Shown here: piece by piece, positions 42,580-51,408 of the stretch
Numbering within the stretch: the first letter of the stretch is position 1
How the letters are laid out: every line of letters begins with the position of its first letter
From: Hydrogenophaga sp. PAMC20947
Lineage (GTDB): Bacteria; Pseudomonadota; Gammaproteobacteria; Burkholderiales; Burkholderiaceae_C
Direction: 5' to 3'
Length of the DNA: 64,000 bases
NCBI RefSeq assembly: GCF_004795855.1
Contig: NZ_CP039252.1
Span: forward strand, 4,786,868 to 4,850,867
The notes under the pieces: generated by a model
The model's database searches: none
What the model saw: only the letters and a program-made list of their open reading frames with translations
What the model was told of the DNA's origin: nothing
Made by a program: the position numbers and the translations under genes

Positions 42580-44187
42580 ATGCGGCCCACATCCCCTTCC
42601 TGGTTGAACCGATTGCTGCTGTGCGTGTGCTGGTTGACGTTCAGCGCGTCGCAGGCCCATGCGCTGAGCCCGGCCGACGCGCTCCTGCTCGTCAATGGCG
42701 ACAGTGGCGATCGCATCGCCGCACTGAACCGCCTGGCCACCTCCAAAGATGAACAGGCCTCTGCGTTGATCCGTGCGTTGTCCGATGAGCAGGTGCGTGT
42801 GGAGGGCGAGCAGGTGTTGATCCTGCAAGCCGATGGCTCGGCTGTGAACGCCGTGACAGGTGCCGCCCTGGCGGCGCCAGAGTATGCCGAAGAGCCGATG
42901 CTCAACAACCGCATGCGCGGTGCGCTCGCCACGGCGCTGGCTGGCATGGACCTGGTGGGCGGCGACGCGGCTCGCCAGCGCGAAGCGGCGTTGATCTTGC
43001 AGCGCGGCAGCTTTGACGAACCCGATGCAGACCAGCTGCCGCTGATCGAATCCGCCCTGGCCACCGATCTGGACGCCGAAGCGCGCCAGATGCTGGAGCT
43101 GGCGCAGGCGGCCATTCTGCTCGCGAGCGATGACCCGGCGAAACGCCTGGACGCCGCGGAAAAACTGGGCGAAGCGCGCAAAGCGATCGTGCGCCCCTTG
43201 CTGATGCAGCGCATGGAGAGCGAGCCTGATGCCGTGGTGATGGCTGCACTCAAAGCTTCGCTGGCGGGGCTGGAGCGCTCGCTGGCGATTTCCAGCGCGC
43301 TGGCCGAGGCGTTCACCGGTGTAAGTCTGGGCAGCATATTGCTGCTGGCTGCACTGGGCCTGGCGATCACCTATGGCCTTATGGGCGTGATCAACATGGC
43401 ACACGGCGAGCTGATCATGATTGGCGCCTACGCCACCTGGCTCGTGCAGTCGTTCTTCCGCGACTCGCTGCCGGGTCTGTTTGACTGGTACTTGCTGGCC
43501 GCTGTGCCGCTGGCTTTCCTGGCTTCGGCGCTGGTGGGCGCGGTGATGGAGCGCACGGTGATCCGATTCCTCTACGGCCGCCCGCTGGAAACGCTGCTTG
43601 CCACCTGGGGCATCAGCCTGGTGCTGATGCAAAGTGTGCGCAGCATCTTTGGCGCGCAAAACGTGGGCGTGGAAAATCCAAGCTGGATGAGCGGCAGCCT
43701 GACTTTGATGGGCAACCTCACGCTGCCCTGGAACCGCATCATGATCATTGGATTTGCGGTGGCGGTGCTGGTGGGCGTGGCGCTGCTGATTGGTCGCACC
43801 CGCCTGGGCCTGTTTGTTCGCGGTGTCACGCAGAACCGCCCCATTGCTTCGTGCATGGGCGTGAACACCGCCCGCATTGACACCTACGCGTTTGCGCTGG
43901 GCTCCGGCATCGCTGGTTTGGCGGGCTGCGCGCTGAGCCAGATCGGCAACGTGGGCCCCGATCTGGGCCAGAGCTACATCGTGGACTCGTTCATGGTGGT
44001 GGTGCTCGGCGGCGTGGGGCAACTTGCCGGTACGGTGTACGCCGCGCTGGGGCTGGGCATTCTGAACAAGTTGATCGAGGGCTGGGCGGGCGCCGTGCTG
44101 GCCAAGATCGCGGTGCTGGTGTTCATCATCGTGTTCATCCAGAAGCGTCCGCAAGGCATCTTTGCCATGAAAGGTCGCGAGACATGA
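42580..44187 (+). CDS. urtB: Urea ABC transporter permease UrtB
   Basis: 535 aa. A signal sequence and a long N-terminal extracytoplasmic domain (to about residue 240, rich in A and L, including LRDEQ-type helical repeats) come before the LivH-like permease. That part starts FTGVSLGSILLLAALGLAITYGLMGVINMAHGELIMIGAY and ends LGGVGQLAGTVYAALGLGILNKLIEGWAG. The long N-terminal domain is normal for UrtB. The ATG at 42580 has GACGGA ahead. Confidence 0.95.
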   Translation: MRPTSPSWLNRLLLCVCWLTFSASQAHALSPADALLLVNGDSGDRIAALNRLATSKDEQASALIRALSDEQVRVEGEQVLILQADGSAVNAVTGAALAAPEYAEEPMLNNRMRGALATALAGMDLVGGDAARQREAALILQRGSFDEPDADQLPLIESALATDLDAEARQMLELAQAAILLASDDPAKRLDAAEKLGEARKAIVRPLLMQRMESEPDAVVMAALKASLAGLERSLAISSALAEAFTGVSLGSILLLAALGLAITYGLMGVINMAHGELIMIGAYATWLVQSFFRDSLPGLFDWYLLAAVPLAFLASALVGAVMERTVIRFLYGRPLETLLATWGISLVLMQSVRSIFGAQNVGVENPSWMSGSLTLMGNLTLPWNRIMIIGFAVAVLVGVALLIGRTRLGLFVRGVTQNRPIASCMGVNTARIDTYAFALGSGIAGLAGCALSQIGNVGPDLGQSYIVDSFMVVVLGGVGQLAGTVYAALGLGILNKLIEGWAGAVLAKIAVLVFIIVFIQKRPQGIFAMKGRET

Positions 44188-44190
44188 CCC

Positions 44191-44268
44191 GCCCCTGCGC
44201 CGCGCTTCGCGCGTCACCCCCTCAAGGGGGCCATGCCTGTGGCCTGGCAAAACCAGTTCCACGGCATG
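44191..44268 (-). repeat. Dispersed intergenic repeat, copy A
   Basis: On the minus strand this reads CCGTGGAACTGGTTTTGCC, AGGCCACAGGCATGG, CCCCCTTGAGGGGG, then TGACGCGCGAAGCGCGGCG. The same order of blocks is found at 53084-53160 and 53988-54060 (plus strand) and, less completely, at 46951-46999 (minus strand). It sits between urtB and urtC. Confidence 0.75.
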
Positions 44269-44359
44269 TACTGGGTGGCGTCCTTGGCGAGCCCCCTTTT
44301 GAGCGGCTCTGGACAACCCGTTCGACGTTTCTTGTACAAGCCACAGCGGTTCCGTTGAA

Positions 44360-45667
44360 ATGCATATGACGACCACATCCGTATCTTTGCCCCCCAAAGG
44401 GCCATTGCTCACCCGTGCCGGCTGGAGCACGTTCATTGTGGCGCTGCTGGTGGTGTGCGCTGTGGCGCCGGCGCTCAACCTGCTGATTCCCGAGACCAGT
44501 GCGCTTCACCTGAGCGATTACATGGTTGGACTGCTGGGCAAGATCATGTGTTACGCCATTTGTGCGCTGGCCATGGACCTGATCTGGGGCTACACCGGCA
44601 TTTTGAGCCTGGGCCACGGCCTGTTTTTTGCGCTGGGTGGCTACGTGATGGGCATGTACCTCATGCGCCAGATCGGCACCGACGGCAATTACAAGAGCGA
44701 GCTGCCGGATTTCATGGTGTTCCTCGACTGGAAGGAGCTGCCCTGGCATTGGGCGCTGTCGGACAGCTTCATTGCCACGCTGTTGTTGATCGTGCTGGTG
44801 CCGGGCCTGGTCGCGTTTGTTTTTGGCTATTTCGCCTTCCGTTCGCGCATCAAGGGCGTGTACTTTTCCATCATCACGCAGGCGCTCACGTATGCGGCGC
44901 TGCTGCTGTTCTTCCGAAACGAAACGGGCTTTGGCGGCAACAACGGCTTCACCGATTTCAAACGCATTCTGGACATGCCGCTGGCCACGCAAGGCATGCG
45001 CATGTCGCTGTTTGTGATCACGGGCCTGACACTGCTGGGATTTTTCCTGTGGGCGCGCTGGCTGGTGAATTCCAAGTTTGGCCGTGTGCTGCAGGCGGTT
45101 CGCGATGCCGAGAGCCGGGTCATGTTCTGTGGCTACAACCCGCTGCCCTACAAGCTCACCATCTGGACGATTTCAGCGGTGATGTGTGGTGTGGCCGGTG
45201 CCTTGTATGTGCCTCAGGTGGGCATCATCAACCCCGGTGAAATGAGCACAGCAGCGAGCATCGAAATTGCGGTGTGGGCGGCGGTGGGCGGGCGGGCCAG
45301 CCTGGTAGGCCCCATCGTCGGTGCCTTCATCGTCAATGGCGCCAAGAGCTGGCTCACGGTGACCTTCCCCGAGTTTTGGCTTTATTTTCTGGGCGCCCTG
45401 TTCATCGCGGTCACGTTGTGGATGCCGCATGGGGTGGTCGGTTTGGTGAAAAAGCTCAAGTTGATGTTGGCCTCAAAGCCAGAAGAAGGTGGTTTTTCCG
45501 CCGGGCCGCCCCAAGGAAAAACGAGCCCGCTTGGGGGGCAGCGACCCGCGACAGCGGCGGAGCGTGGGGGAGGCAGCATTTCCGCCGGGCCGCCCCAAGG
45601 AAAAACGAGCCCCCTTGGGGGGCAGCGACCCGCGACAGCGGCGGAGCGTGGGGGACCTAAATCATGA
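44360..45667 (+). CDS. urtC: Urea ABC transporter permease UrtC with repeat-encoded tail
   Basis: 435 aa. LivM-like permease with ALAMDLIWGYTGILSLGHGLFFALGGYVMGMYL, SRIKGVYFSIITQALTYAALLLFFRNETGFGGNNG and MSTAASIEIAVWAAVGGRASLVGPIVGAF. Two close ATGs (44360 and 44366) could start it. The family part ends near LVKKLKLMLASKPEEG. The last 55 or so residues come from two tandem copies of an intergenic repeat and contain AGPPQGKTSPLGGQRPATAA twice; they are probably an unfolded tail. Begins 172 bases after urtB. Confidence 0.93.
   Translation: MHMTTTSVSLPPKGPLLTRAGWSTFIVALLVVCAVAPALNLLIPETSALHLSDYMVGLLGKIMCYAICALAMDLIWGYTGILSLGHGLFFALGGYVMGMYLMRQIGTDGNYKSELPDFMVFLDWKELPWHWALSDSFIATLLLIVLVPGLVAFVFGYFAFRSRIKGVYFSIITQALTYAALLLFFRNETGFGGNNGFTDFKRILDMPLATQGMRMSLFVITGLTLLGFFLWARWLVNSKFGRVLQAVRDAESRVMFCGYNPLPYKLTIWTISAVMCGVAGALYVPQVGIINPGEMSTAASIEIAVWAAVGGRASLVGPIVGAFIVNGAKSWLTVTFPEFWLYFLGALFIAVTLWMPHGVVGLVKKLKLMLASKPEEGGFSAGPPQGKTSPLGGQRPATAAERGGGSISAGPPQGKTSPLGGQRPATAAERGGPKS
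45495..45655 (+). repeat. Two tandem copies of a 77-bp repeat (84-bp period)
   Basis: Copies at 45495-45571 and 45579-45655 are almost identical (one difference seen, CCCGCTTGGGG against CCCCCTTGGGG). The 7-base spacer makes the period 84, a multiple of three, so both are read in the urtC frame. Each holds CCAAGG...CCTTGGGG-type self-complementary DNA and ends GCGACAGCGGCGGAGCGTGG. Confidence 0.9.
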
Positions 45668-46539
45668 CACCAGATCTGATGGAAGAAGGCGCGCAGCGCG
45701 CCGAAAGAGCCAGCGCGGCCATCGCCCAAGGGCAGACCGAATCGGGTGGACGCTCTGCGGGCTACAGCAGGGTGCACACGCCGGGCGCGGTCGACATCAC
45801 CCACGGCCGCATTCTGTATCTGGAAGATGTGCACGTCAGTTTCGATGGTTTCAAAGCCATCAATGGCTTGTCGCTGGACATTGCACCCGGTGAACTGCGT
45901 TGCATCATCGGCCCCAACGGCGCTGGCAAGACCACGATGATGGACATCATCACTGGCAAGACCAAACCCGATTCTGGTCAGGTGTTTTTCGGCAGCACGA
46001 TCGATCTGCTGCGCTACCGCGAAGCCGAGATTGCATCGCTGGGCATTGGCCGCAAGTTCCAGAAGCCTACGGTGTTTGAGCAACTGAGCGTGTTTGAGAA
46101 CCTGGAGCTCGCCCTGGCCACGGACAAGCGCGTGCGCCGCAGCATGGTGTTTGCGCTGTCGGGCGAAGACAAAGACCGCCTGAGCGAAGTGCTGCTGACC
46201 ATTCACCTGGCCGACAGCGCAGCGCGCCTGGCGGGCAATTTGAGCCACGGCCAGAAGCAGTGGCTGGAGATTGGCATGCTGTTGATGCAAGACCCCAAGC
46301 TGCTGCTGCTCGACGAGCCTGTGGCGGGCATGACCGACGAAGAGACCGAGCGCACGGCCCAGCTGTTCCTGACGCTGAAGGGCAAACACTCGTTGATGGT
46401 GGTGGAGCACGACATGAGCTTTATCCGCACGATTTCGGAGAAGGTGACGGTGTTGTGTGAAGGGTCGGTTTTGGCGGAAGGCACTTTGGATGAAGTGCAA
46501 GCGGATGAACGGGTGATTGAGGTCTATCTTGGCCGTTGA
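45664..46539 (+). CDS. urtD: Urea ABC transporter ATP-binding protein UrtD
   Basis: 291 aa. LivG-like: Walker A GPNGAGKTTMMDIITGKTKPD, FQKPTVFEQLSVFENLELAL, signature LSHGQKQWLEIGMLL, Walker B LLLLDEPVAGMTDEE, H-loop VVEHDMSFIRTIS. The first 45 residues are an extension before the ABC domain. It starts just beyond the repeats at the urtC end, without a good ribosome site; translation may depend on coupling to urtC. Confidence 0.95.
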   Translation: MTPDLMEEGAQRAERASAAIAQGQTESGGRSAGYSRVHTPGAVDITHGRILYLEDVHVSFDGFKAINGLSLDIAPGELRCIIGPNGAGKTTMMDIITGKTKPDSGQVFFGSTIDLLRYREAEIASLGIGRKFQKPTVFEQLSVFENLELALATDKRVRRSMVFALSGEDKDRLSEVLLTIHLADSAARLAGNLSHGQKQWLEIGMLLMQDPKLLLLDEPVAGMTDEETERTAQLFLTLKGKHSLMVVEHDMSFIRTISEKVTVLCEGSVLAEGTLDEVQADERVIEVYLGR

Positions 46540-46690
46540 CTTCGTCTTTGTCTTGTCGAGCTCGTTTTCTGGGCGACCCGAAGGCTGGGCCACTGCCCCG
46601 CTCAGACCAGTCGCTTGGCTTGACCCAGGCAGGGCGCCGGGCGGCCGGGTGACAGATCGACTTGTTTTGTCCTCCACGGATTCCTTCGCT

Positions 46691-46879
46691 TGCGTGGCGT
46701 GCCGGGTCTCGGCCCGGCGGCCGAGGTACTTTTCTTTGTTTCGCCAAAGAAAAGTACCCAAAAGAAAGGCGAGCCGGATGCGCAGCCCGCAGCTAAGCTG
46801 CGGGTTCGCTGCGTTGCTCGGTCCGGGCGGGGTCGGGCTGAACTCGCCTGCGGCTCAAACAATGCCCGTCCGGATTCGC
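46691..46879 (+). repeat. ~190-bp intergenic element, left copy
   Basis: Begins TGCGTGGCGTGCCGGGTCTC, then carries CTTTTCTTTG...CCAAAGAAAAG (a self-complementary stem), GGTCGGGCTGAACTCGC and GCTCAAACAA. The reverse complement of 47054-47233 has the same blocks in the same order. The element does not look coding. Confidence 0.8.
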
Positions 46880-46950
46880 CCAGACCTGTGCTACTCGCCA
46901 GCGCATGACGGCGGAATAGGGAACTCCCCGTGCCGCACCTTTTGCGGGCC

Positions 46951-46999
46951 ACCCCTTAAGGGGCAGAACTCGTGGCCTGGCGGAGCCGGTTTCACGGTG
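46951..46999 (-). repeat. Dispersed intergenic repeat, copy B (partial)
   Basis: On the minus strand it reads CACCGTGAAACCGGCTCCGC, CAGGCCACGAG, then CCCCTTAAGGGG, the core of the repeat also found at 44191, 53084 and 53988. It lies between the two inverted 190-base elements. Confidence 0.6.
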
Positions 47000-47053
47000 C
47001 CCTGGGTTGAATGCTGCCTTTGCCGTGTGACCGGTCTGAGCAGCGCAGCGGCT

Positions 47054-47233
47054 GGCGGATCAGGGCGGGCGTTGTTTGAGCGAAGCGAGTTCAGCCCGAC
47101 CCCGCCAGACGCGAGCAGCGCAAGGAACCGCGCAGCGGACCGGGCTTCGGCTGCCTTTTCTTTTGCTCACTTTTCTTTGGGCAAGCAAAGAAAAGTGAGG
47201 CGCCCGCCGGGGCGAGACCCGGCACGCCACGCA
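47054..47233 (-). repeat. ~180-bp intergenic element, right copy (inverted)
   Basis: Inverted copy of 46691-46879: on the minus strand it begins TGCGTGGCGTGCCGGGTCTC, followed by CACTTTTCTTTGC...CAAAGAAAAGTG and GGTCGGGCTGAACTCGC. The outer 20 bases of the two copies are identical; the interior has small differences. The urtE ribosome site begins 20 bases past its end. Confidence 0.8.
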
Positions 47234-47264
47234 ATCACATTCGCTTGATGACGAGGAAAAGAAC

Positions 47265-47963
47265 ATGAGCCTTCTACAAGTCAAAGACATCAACCAGTAC
47301 TACGGCGGCAGCCACATCCTGCGCAACGCCAGTCTCGAAGCCGAGCTGGGCCAGGTCACCGTGGTGTTGGGCCGCAACGGCGTGGGCAAGACCACCCTGC
47401 TCAAATCCCTCATGGGGCTGGTGCCCATCAAGAGCGGCAGCATCGAGCTCGATGGCGTCAACATGGCCAAAGCCACACCCTACGAGCGTGCCCGCATGGG
47501 TGTGGGTTATGTGCCGCAGGGACGTGAGATTTTTGGGCGGTTGACGGTGGAAGAAAACCTGGAGATGGGGTTGGCGACGAAGAAGGGGGGTACCCCCGTG
47601 CCAGCCGAGCTGTTTGAGCTGTTCCCGGTGCTCAAGGAAATGCTGCACCGGCGCGGTGGCGATCTCTCAGGTGGGCAGCAGCAGCAGCTGGCCATTGCGC
47701 GGGCGCTGGCAGCGGGCCCCAAGCTGTTGATCCTGGACGAGCCCACCGAAGGCATTCAGCCCAACATCATCAAGGACATCGGCCGCGTGATCCGCATGCT
47801 GGCTGACCGGGGCAACATGGCCATTGTGCTGGTGGAGCAGTACTACGACTTCGCCGAAGAGCTGGCCGACCGCTATGTGGTGATGGAGCGCGGTGAGGTG
47901 GTGGCCAGCGGACCGGGCAGCGAAATGCAGGCCAAAGGGGTGCGCCAGCTGGTTGCGATCTGA
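47265..47963 (+). CDS. urtE: Urea ABC transporter ATP-binding protein UrtE
   Basis: 232 aa. LivF-like: Walker A GRNGVGKTTLLKSLMGL, VGYVPQGREIFGRLTVEENL, signature LSGGQQQQLAIARAL, Walker B LLILDEPTEGIQPN, H-loop LVEQYYDFA. GAGGA lies 8-9 bases ahead of the ATG. It is 725 bases from urtD because of repeat insertions, so it may have its own promoter. Confidence 0.95.
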   Translation: MSLLQVKDINQYYGGSHILRNASLEAELGQVTVVLGRNGVGKTTLLKSLMGLVPIKSGSIELDGVNMAKATPYERARMGVGYVPQGREIFGRLTVEENLEMGLATKKGGTPVPAELFELFPVLKEMLHRRGGDLSGGQQQQLAIARALAAGPKLLILDEPTEGIQPNIIKDIGRVIRMLADRGNMAIVLVEQYYDFAEELADRYVVMERGEVVASGPGSEMQAKGVRQLVAI

Positions 47964-48018
47964 TCGCTCATGCTGGTGCTGACCCATGGTCGCGCGGCGT
48001 GAGAGGGCGCTGCCGGCT

Positions 48019-49704
48019 TCAGGCAGTCGCTGCGGCGGCGAGCAAGCCGTTGAGGCGACGGGGCCTGTAGCCGGTGGGCAATGACATGCCGCCGGCGGCG
48101 CGGCCGGTGTGGGCCTGCTCGCCCAAGCCTGGGTGGAGCTGGGTGGTACGGTAGCGGTCGCGCAAGGTCTGAACGGTGCGGCGCAGCGTGGGCGCCAGCT
48201 CGATGGCATCGGCATGGCGGTCCAGAATCTGGTGCGCGGTTTCAATGATCTTGGCGTTGCAGGTGCGCTCCCCCGCTTCGAGCAGTTGGCGAACAGCGGC
48301 CCCGGCGTCGCCGTTCAGGCTTTTTGAGACCGCCTCACCGGTGGTTTTCAGCACCTCTTCATGGGCTGCGCGTATGCGCTTGGCAAAGTCGGCTCGACCT
48401 TCTGTGAAGCACGCCAGCAGTTCAGACAAGGCGCGGCTGGTGCAGAAGCGCAATCCCAGGGTGTCGATCGCTGCGTCCATTTCGTACAACTGGATGGAAC
48501 GCTGCGCCAGGCGGGTCATCAATGCGAGCAAATGCCCGGCGGATTCGAAATCAAAATCTGGCTCCAGGGCCATCTTGGCCATGCGCCTGACTTCTTCAAG
48601 TGCACGGGCTGTCTCCGCCGTTTGAAGCGCCGTGAGTGCCGTCATCACATCGGTCAGGCGCTGGAGGCGCTCGCTCTCCGGATGGCGGGTCTGGAGGTGG
48701 CCCAGTTGCTCGGCGCAGCGGGAAAGGCCGCGCGCGTCGTTGTTGTCCTGGCGGGCGAAGCCCAGTAAAACCAATGCTTGCGCGTCAAACAGCTTGGAGT
48801 CCAGGCCGATGCGGCTGGCGCGGTCCAGCTGCTCAACGCCTTCTTCGCGCTCGCCGGCGTGGTAGGCCATCATCCCGTGCCTGAGCAAGCGGCTGACCGA
48901 AGAGGGGGTGAGGCGCGTGGCTGTGCGAAAACTGTTCAGTGCGTTTTGAAACTGGGCCTGCTCAAACTGAGCGCGCCCCATGATGTCGTGGGCATCGACA
49001 TAGGCGGGATCGCTCTGGAGCAGACTGGCCAAGGTGTTGGCTGCGTACTGGGGTTGCCCGGCATCAAGCTGTGCCCGGGCTACACCGAGCTTGGCCCACG
49101 GCATGGGTTCGGCTGCCATCACGGACTCGTAGAGGGCTTGTGCCTCGGCGAGGCGGCCCTTTTTGAGCATGAGCTCGGCGCCAAGGCGGGCTGCATACAG
49201 CCCGTGGGGCTTGCGCGAGGTGAAATGGGCCTGGCACAGCTGATAGGCCTCGTCGAGGCGTTCCGCGTCCAGCGCGGCAAAGATGTCTTTCAAGGCCAGC
49301 TTGCGGTTGCGTGCGTAGCTGATGCGCTCTGCCAGACCTGCCGCCGTGTGGGGTTTGACCAAAAAGGCGTCCAGGGCCGACTCGGCCGCTTCGACCACCA
49401 TGCTGTACGAAGCGTCCGACGTCACCATGACGAACACGGTGAGAAAAGGCAGCAATTGGTCCCGGCGCAAGTCGTCCAGGAATTCCTGCCCGGTCTGTGG
49501 TTCGCCATCGAAATACTGCTCACACAAAACGATGTCGTAGGTCCCCATTTCAAGTTTCAGTCGTGCGTCGCTCAGCCGGCCGCATTGGATGACCGTGCCT
49601 ATGCCGAACTCCCTGAGCTGACCTGCGAGGATGGCTCGCGATTGTGGTTGGCTTTCAATGACGAGGGCACGCGCGTCTTGCAGTTCGTTGTGGCTGGCAA
49701 ACAT
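48019..49704 (-). CDS. Receiver-TPR protein lacking the phospho-acceptor Asp (paralogue 1)
   Basis: 561 aa. Residues 10-135 form a CheY-like receiver (ARALVIESQPQSRAILAGQL, VFVMVTSD, AFLVKPHTAAGL). The phospho-acceptor Asp is replaced by E62 (DIVLCEQYFD), and the acid pair near residue 17 is reduced to one Glu. The Thr and Lys of the switch are kept. TPR-like helices follow (residues about 140-330, for example YAARLGAELMLKKGRLAEAQALYESVM and DAHDIMGRAQFEQAQFQNALNSFRTA). The rest is helical, ending in a conserved basic AGGMSLPTGYRPRRLNGLL. It is 18 bases from its paralogue upstream. Confidence 0.85.
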   Translation of the reverse strand: MFASHNELQDARALVIESQPQSRAILAGQLREFGIGTVIQCGRLSDARLKLEMGTYDIVLCEQYFDGEPQTGQEFLDDLRRDQLLPFLTVFVMVTSDASYSMVVEAAESALDAFLVKPHTAAGLAERISYARNRKLALKDIFAALDAERLDEAYQLCQAHFTSRKPHGLYAARLGAELMLKKGRLAEAQALYESVMAAEPMPWAKLGVARAQLDAGQPQYAANTLASLLQSDPAYVDAHDIMGRAQFEQAQFQNALNSFRTATRLTPSSVSRLLRHGMMAYHAGEREEGVEQLDRASRIGLDSKLFDAQALVLLGFARQDNNDARGLSRCAEQLGHLQTRHPESERLQRLTDVMTALTALQTAETARALEEVRRMAKMALEPDFDFESAGHLLALMTRLAQRSIQLYEMDAAIDTLGLRFCTSRALSELLACFTEGRADFAKRIRAAHEEVLKTTGEAVSKSLNGDAGAAVRQLLEAGERTCNAKIIETAHQILDRHADAIELAPTLRRTVQTLRDRYRTTQLHPGLGEQAHTGRAAGGMSLPTGYRPRRLNGLLAAAATA

Positions 49705-49722
49705 GGGATACCTCTATGAGCT

Positions 49723-51408
49723 TCAGGCCGCCTGCACTTTGGCGAGCAGGCCGTCCTGGCGTTTGGGTTGGTAGCGCGATGGGATAGAAACGCCACCGGC
49801 AGCTCGGCCTGTATTGGCCTGATCGCCCAGGCCAGAGCGGATGGCGCCAGTGCGAAAGCGCTCACGCAGCTGTTGCGCACGGACCCTGAGCGCTTCGAAT
49901 TCAGGGATGCGTTCTTCGTAGCGCTGCAGCACGAGGTGTGCCGATTCGATGATCTTGGCGTTCAGGGTTTCGGCACCGTTCGCGAGCAGGGTCTCCACGG
50001 CCCGCTGAGGAATGCCTTTGAGGCTGGCAGACATCGCCTCCTGCGTGATCTTGAGCACCTGGGCGTGTGCCTCGTGGATCCTGTCGGCGTGTTCTTTGTT
50101 GCCGTTGGCTGCGCTGGCGAGCAGCTCGGCCATCGCGCGGGATGTGCAAAAGCGCAGTCCCAGAACATCCACCGCTGCGTCCATTTCGGGCAGCTGGATG
50201 GAGTGGTTGGCCAGCTGGGTCATGAGGGCCAGCAGGTTGCTCGCAGACTCAAAGTCGAATCCCGGCTCCCGGATGGATTTCATGATGTGGCGGATATCGT
50301 CAAGCGCCCGGGCCGTTTGGCGGGCCCGCAAGTTGACCAGCGCATTGACCACCTCCATCAGGCGGGGAATGCGCTCGCTTTGAGGCGTTCGCTCATACAG
50401 CCTCGACAGCTGGACCTGGCATTGGGCCATGCCCTTGGCATCGTCCTTTTCCAACCGGACAAACGCTAGCAAAACCAGAGCCTGGGGATCAAAGAGTTTG
50501 GATTCGAGGCCAATGCGCGTGGCGCGTTCCAGCATCTCAACGCCTTCGTCGCGGTCGCCCTTGTAGTAGGCCATCATGCCGTGTTTGAGCAAGCGGTTGA
50601 CCGAAGACGGCGTGAGCTGCGTGGCCATTTTGAAGGTGGCCAGGGCGCCGTTGAAATCGCCCTGTTCGAACTGGGCTCGGCCCATGACGTCGTAGGCGTC
50701 CGAGAACCCCGGGTCGTTCTGGATGATGGATGTCAACGTCTGGGTGGCGTTGTTGACTTGCCCGCCTTCCAGCTGGGCACGGGCCACCCCCAGGCGAGCC
50801 CAGGGCAGGGTCTTGGCCGCTACTACGGCCTCGTACAGCGTTTGCGCTTCCGTCAGTCGGCCGACGCGCAGCATCAACTCGGCGCCGATGCGAGCGGCGT
50901 AGAGCCAGTAGTCTTTTCGGGAGTCGAAGTGGGCTTTGCACAGATCCGTGGCGGTCTCGAAGTCTTCGTTGTCAATCGCTGTGAAGATGCTTTTGAGGGC
51001 GTGCTTGCGCCTTCGGGCGTGCTGGATACGGGTTTCCAGGCTCATGGCTGTGTGGGGCTTGACCACGTAGGCGTCCAGGGCCGACTCGGCGGCTTCTGCC
51101 ACTTTGGCGTAGGTGGCGTTGGACGTCATCATCACAAAGACGGTGTAAAACGGTAGCAGCTGGTTGCGTCTGAGATCGTCCAGCAGGTCTTGCCCGGAAA
51201 TGGCCTCGTTGTCAAAGTCATGCTCGCAGATCACCACGTCAAACGAGGAAATTTCAAGCCGGTTTCGGGCTTCCCGCAGGCGGCTGCATTGCCCGATCGA
51301 GCCGATACCAAAGCTGCGCAGTTGCGCAACGATGATCGAGCGGGAGAGCGAATTCCCGTCGACCACCAGAGCGCTGGCGGCTTGCAGTTCGGATGGTGCG
51401 TCAGGCAT
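49723..51408 (-). CDS. Receiver-TPR protein lacking the phospho-acceptor Asp (paralogue 2)
   Basis: 561 aa, the same length as the next gene and alignable over its whole length. Receiver at residues 10-135 with E62 in place of Asp (DVVICEHDFD), Thr in MMTSNATY and Lys in YVVKPHTAMSL. TPR-like helices follow, then the same tail (AGGVSIPSRYQPKRQDGLL). The ATG at 51408 matches the start of the paralogue; the frame upstream is unlike it. Both probably form one minus-strand unit. Partner and output are unknown. Confidence 0.85.
   Translation of the reverse strand: MPDAPSELQAASALVVDGNSLSRSIIVAQLRSFGIGSIGQCSRLREARNRLEISSFDVVICEHDFDNEAISGQDLLDDLRRNQLLPFYTVFVMMTSNATYAKVAEAAESALDAYVVKPHTAMSLETRIQHARRRKHALKSIFTAIDNEDFETATDLCKAHFDSRKDYWLYAARIGAELMLRVGRLTEAQTLYEAVVAAKTLPWARLGVARAQLEGGQVNNATQTLTSIIQNDPGFSDAYDVMGRAQFEQGDFNGALATFKMATQLTPSSVNRLLKHGMMAYYKGDRDEGVEMLERATRIGLESKLFDPQALVLLAFVRLEKDDAKGMAQCQVQLSRLYERTPQSERIPRLMEVVNALVNLRARQTARALDDIRHIMKSIREPGFDFESASNLLALMTQLANHSIQLPEMDAAVDVLGLRFCTSRAMAELLASAANGNKEHADRIHEAHAQVLKITQEAMSASLKGIPQRAVETLLANGAETLNAKIIESAHLVLQRYEERIPEFEALRVRAQQLRERFRTGAIRSGLGDQANTGRAAGGVSIPSRYQPKRQDGLLAKVQAA

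Larger units (their letters stand above)
46540..47264. other. urtD-urtE intergenic region occupied by repeats
   Basis: 725 bases in the middle of the urt operon. Two inverted copies of a roughly 190-base element (46691-46879 and 47054-47233) enclose about 175 bases that include a partial copy of the dispersed 75-base repeat. No gene was found. Confidence 0.75.

Noticed and set aside
42319-44478. 719-codon minus-strand frame opposite urtA-urtB
   Set aside because: Antisense to conserved urtB; composition is His/Gln/Arg-rich low-complexity without any domain.
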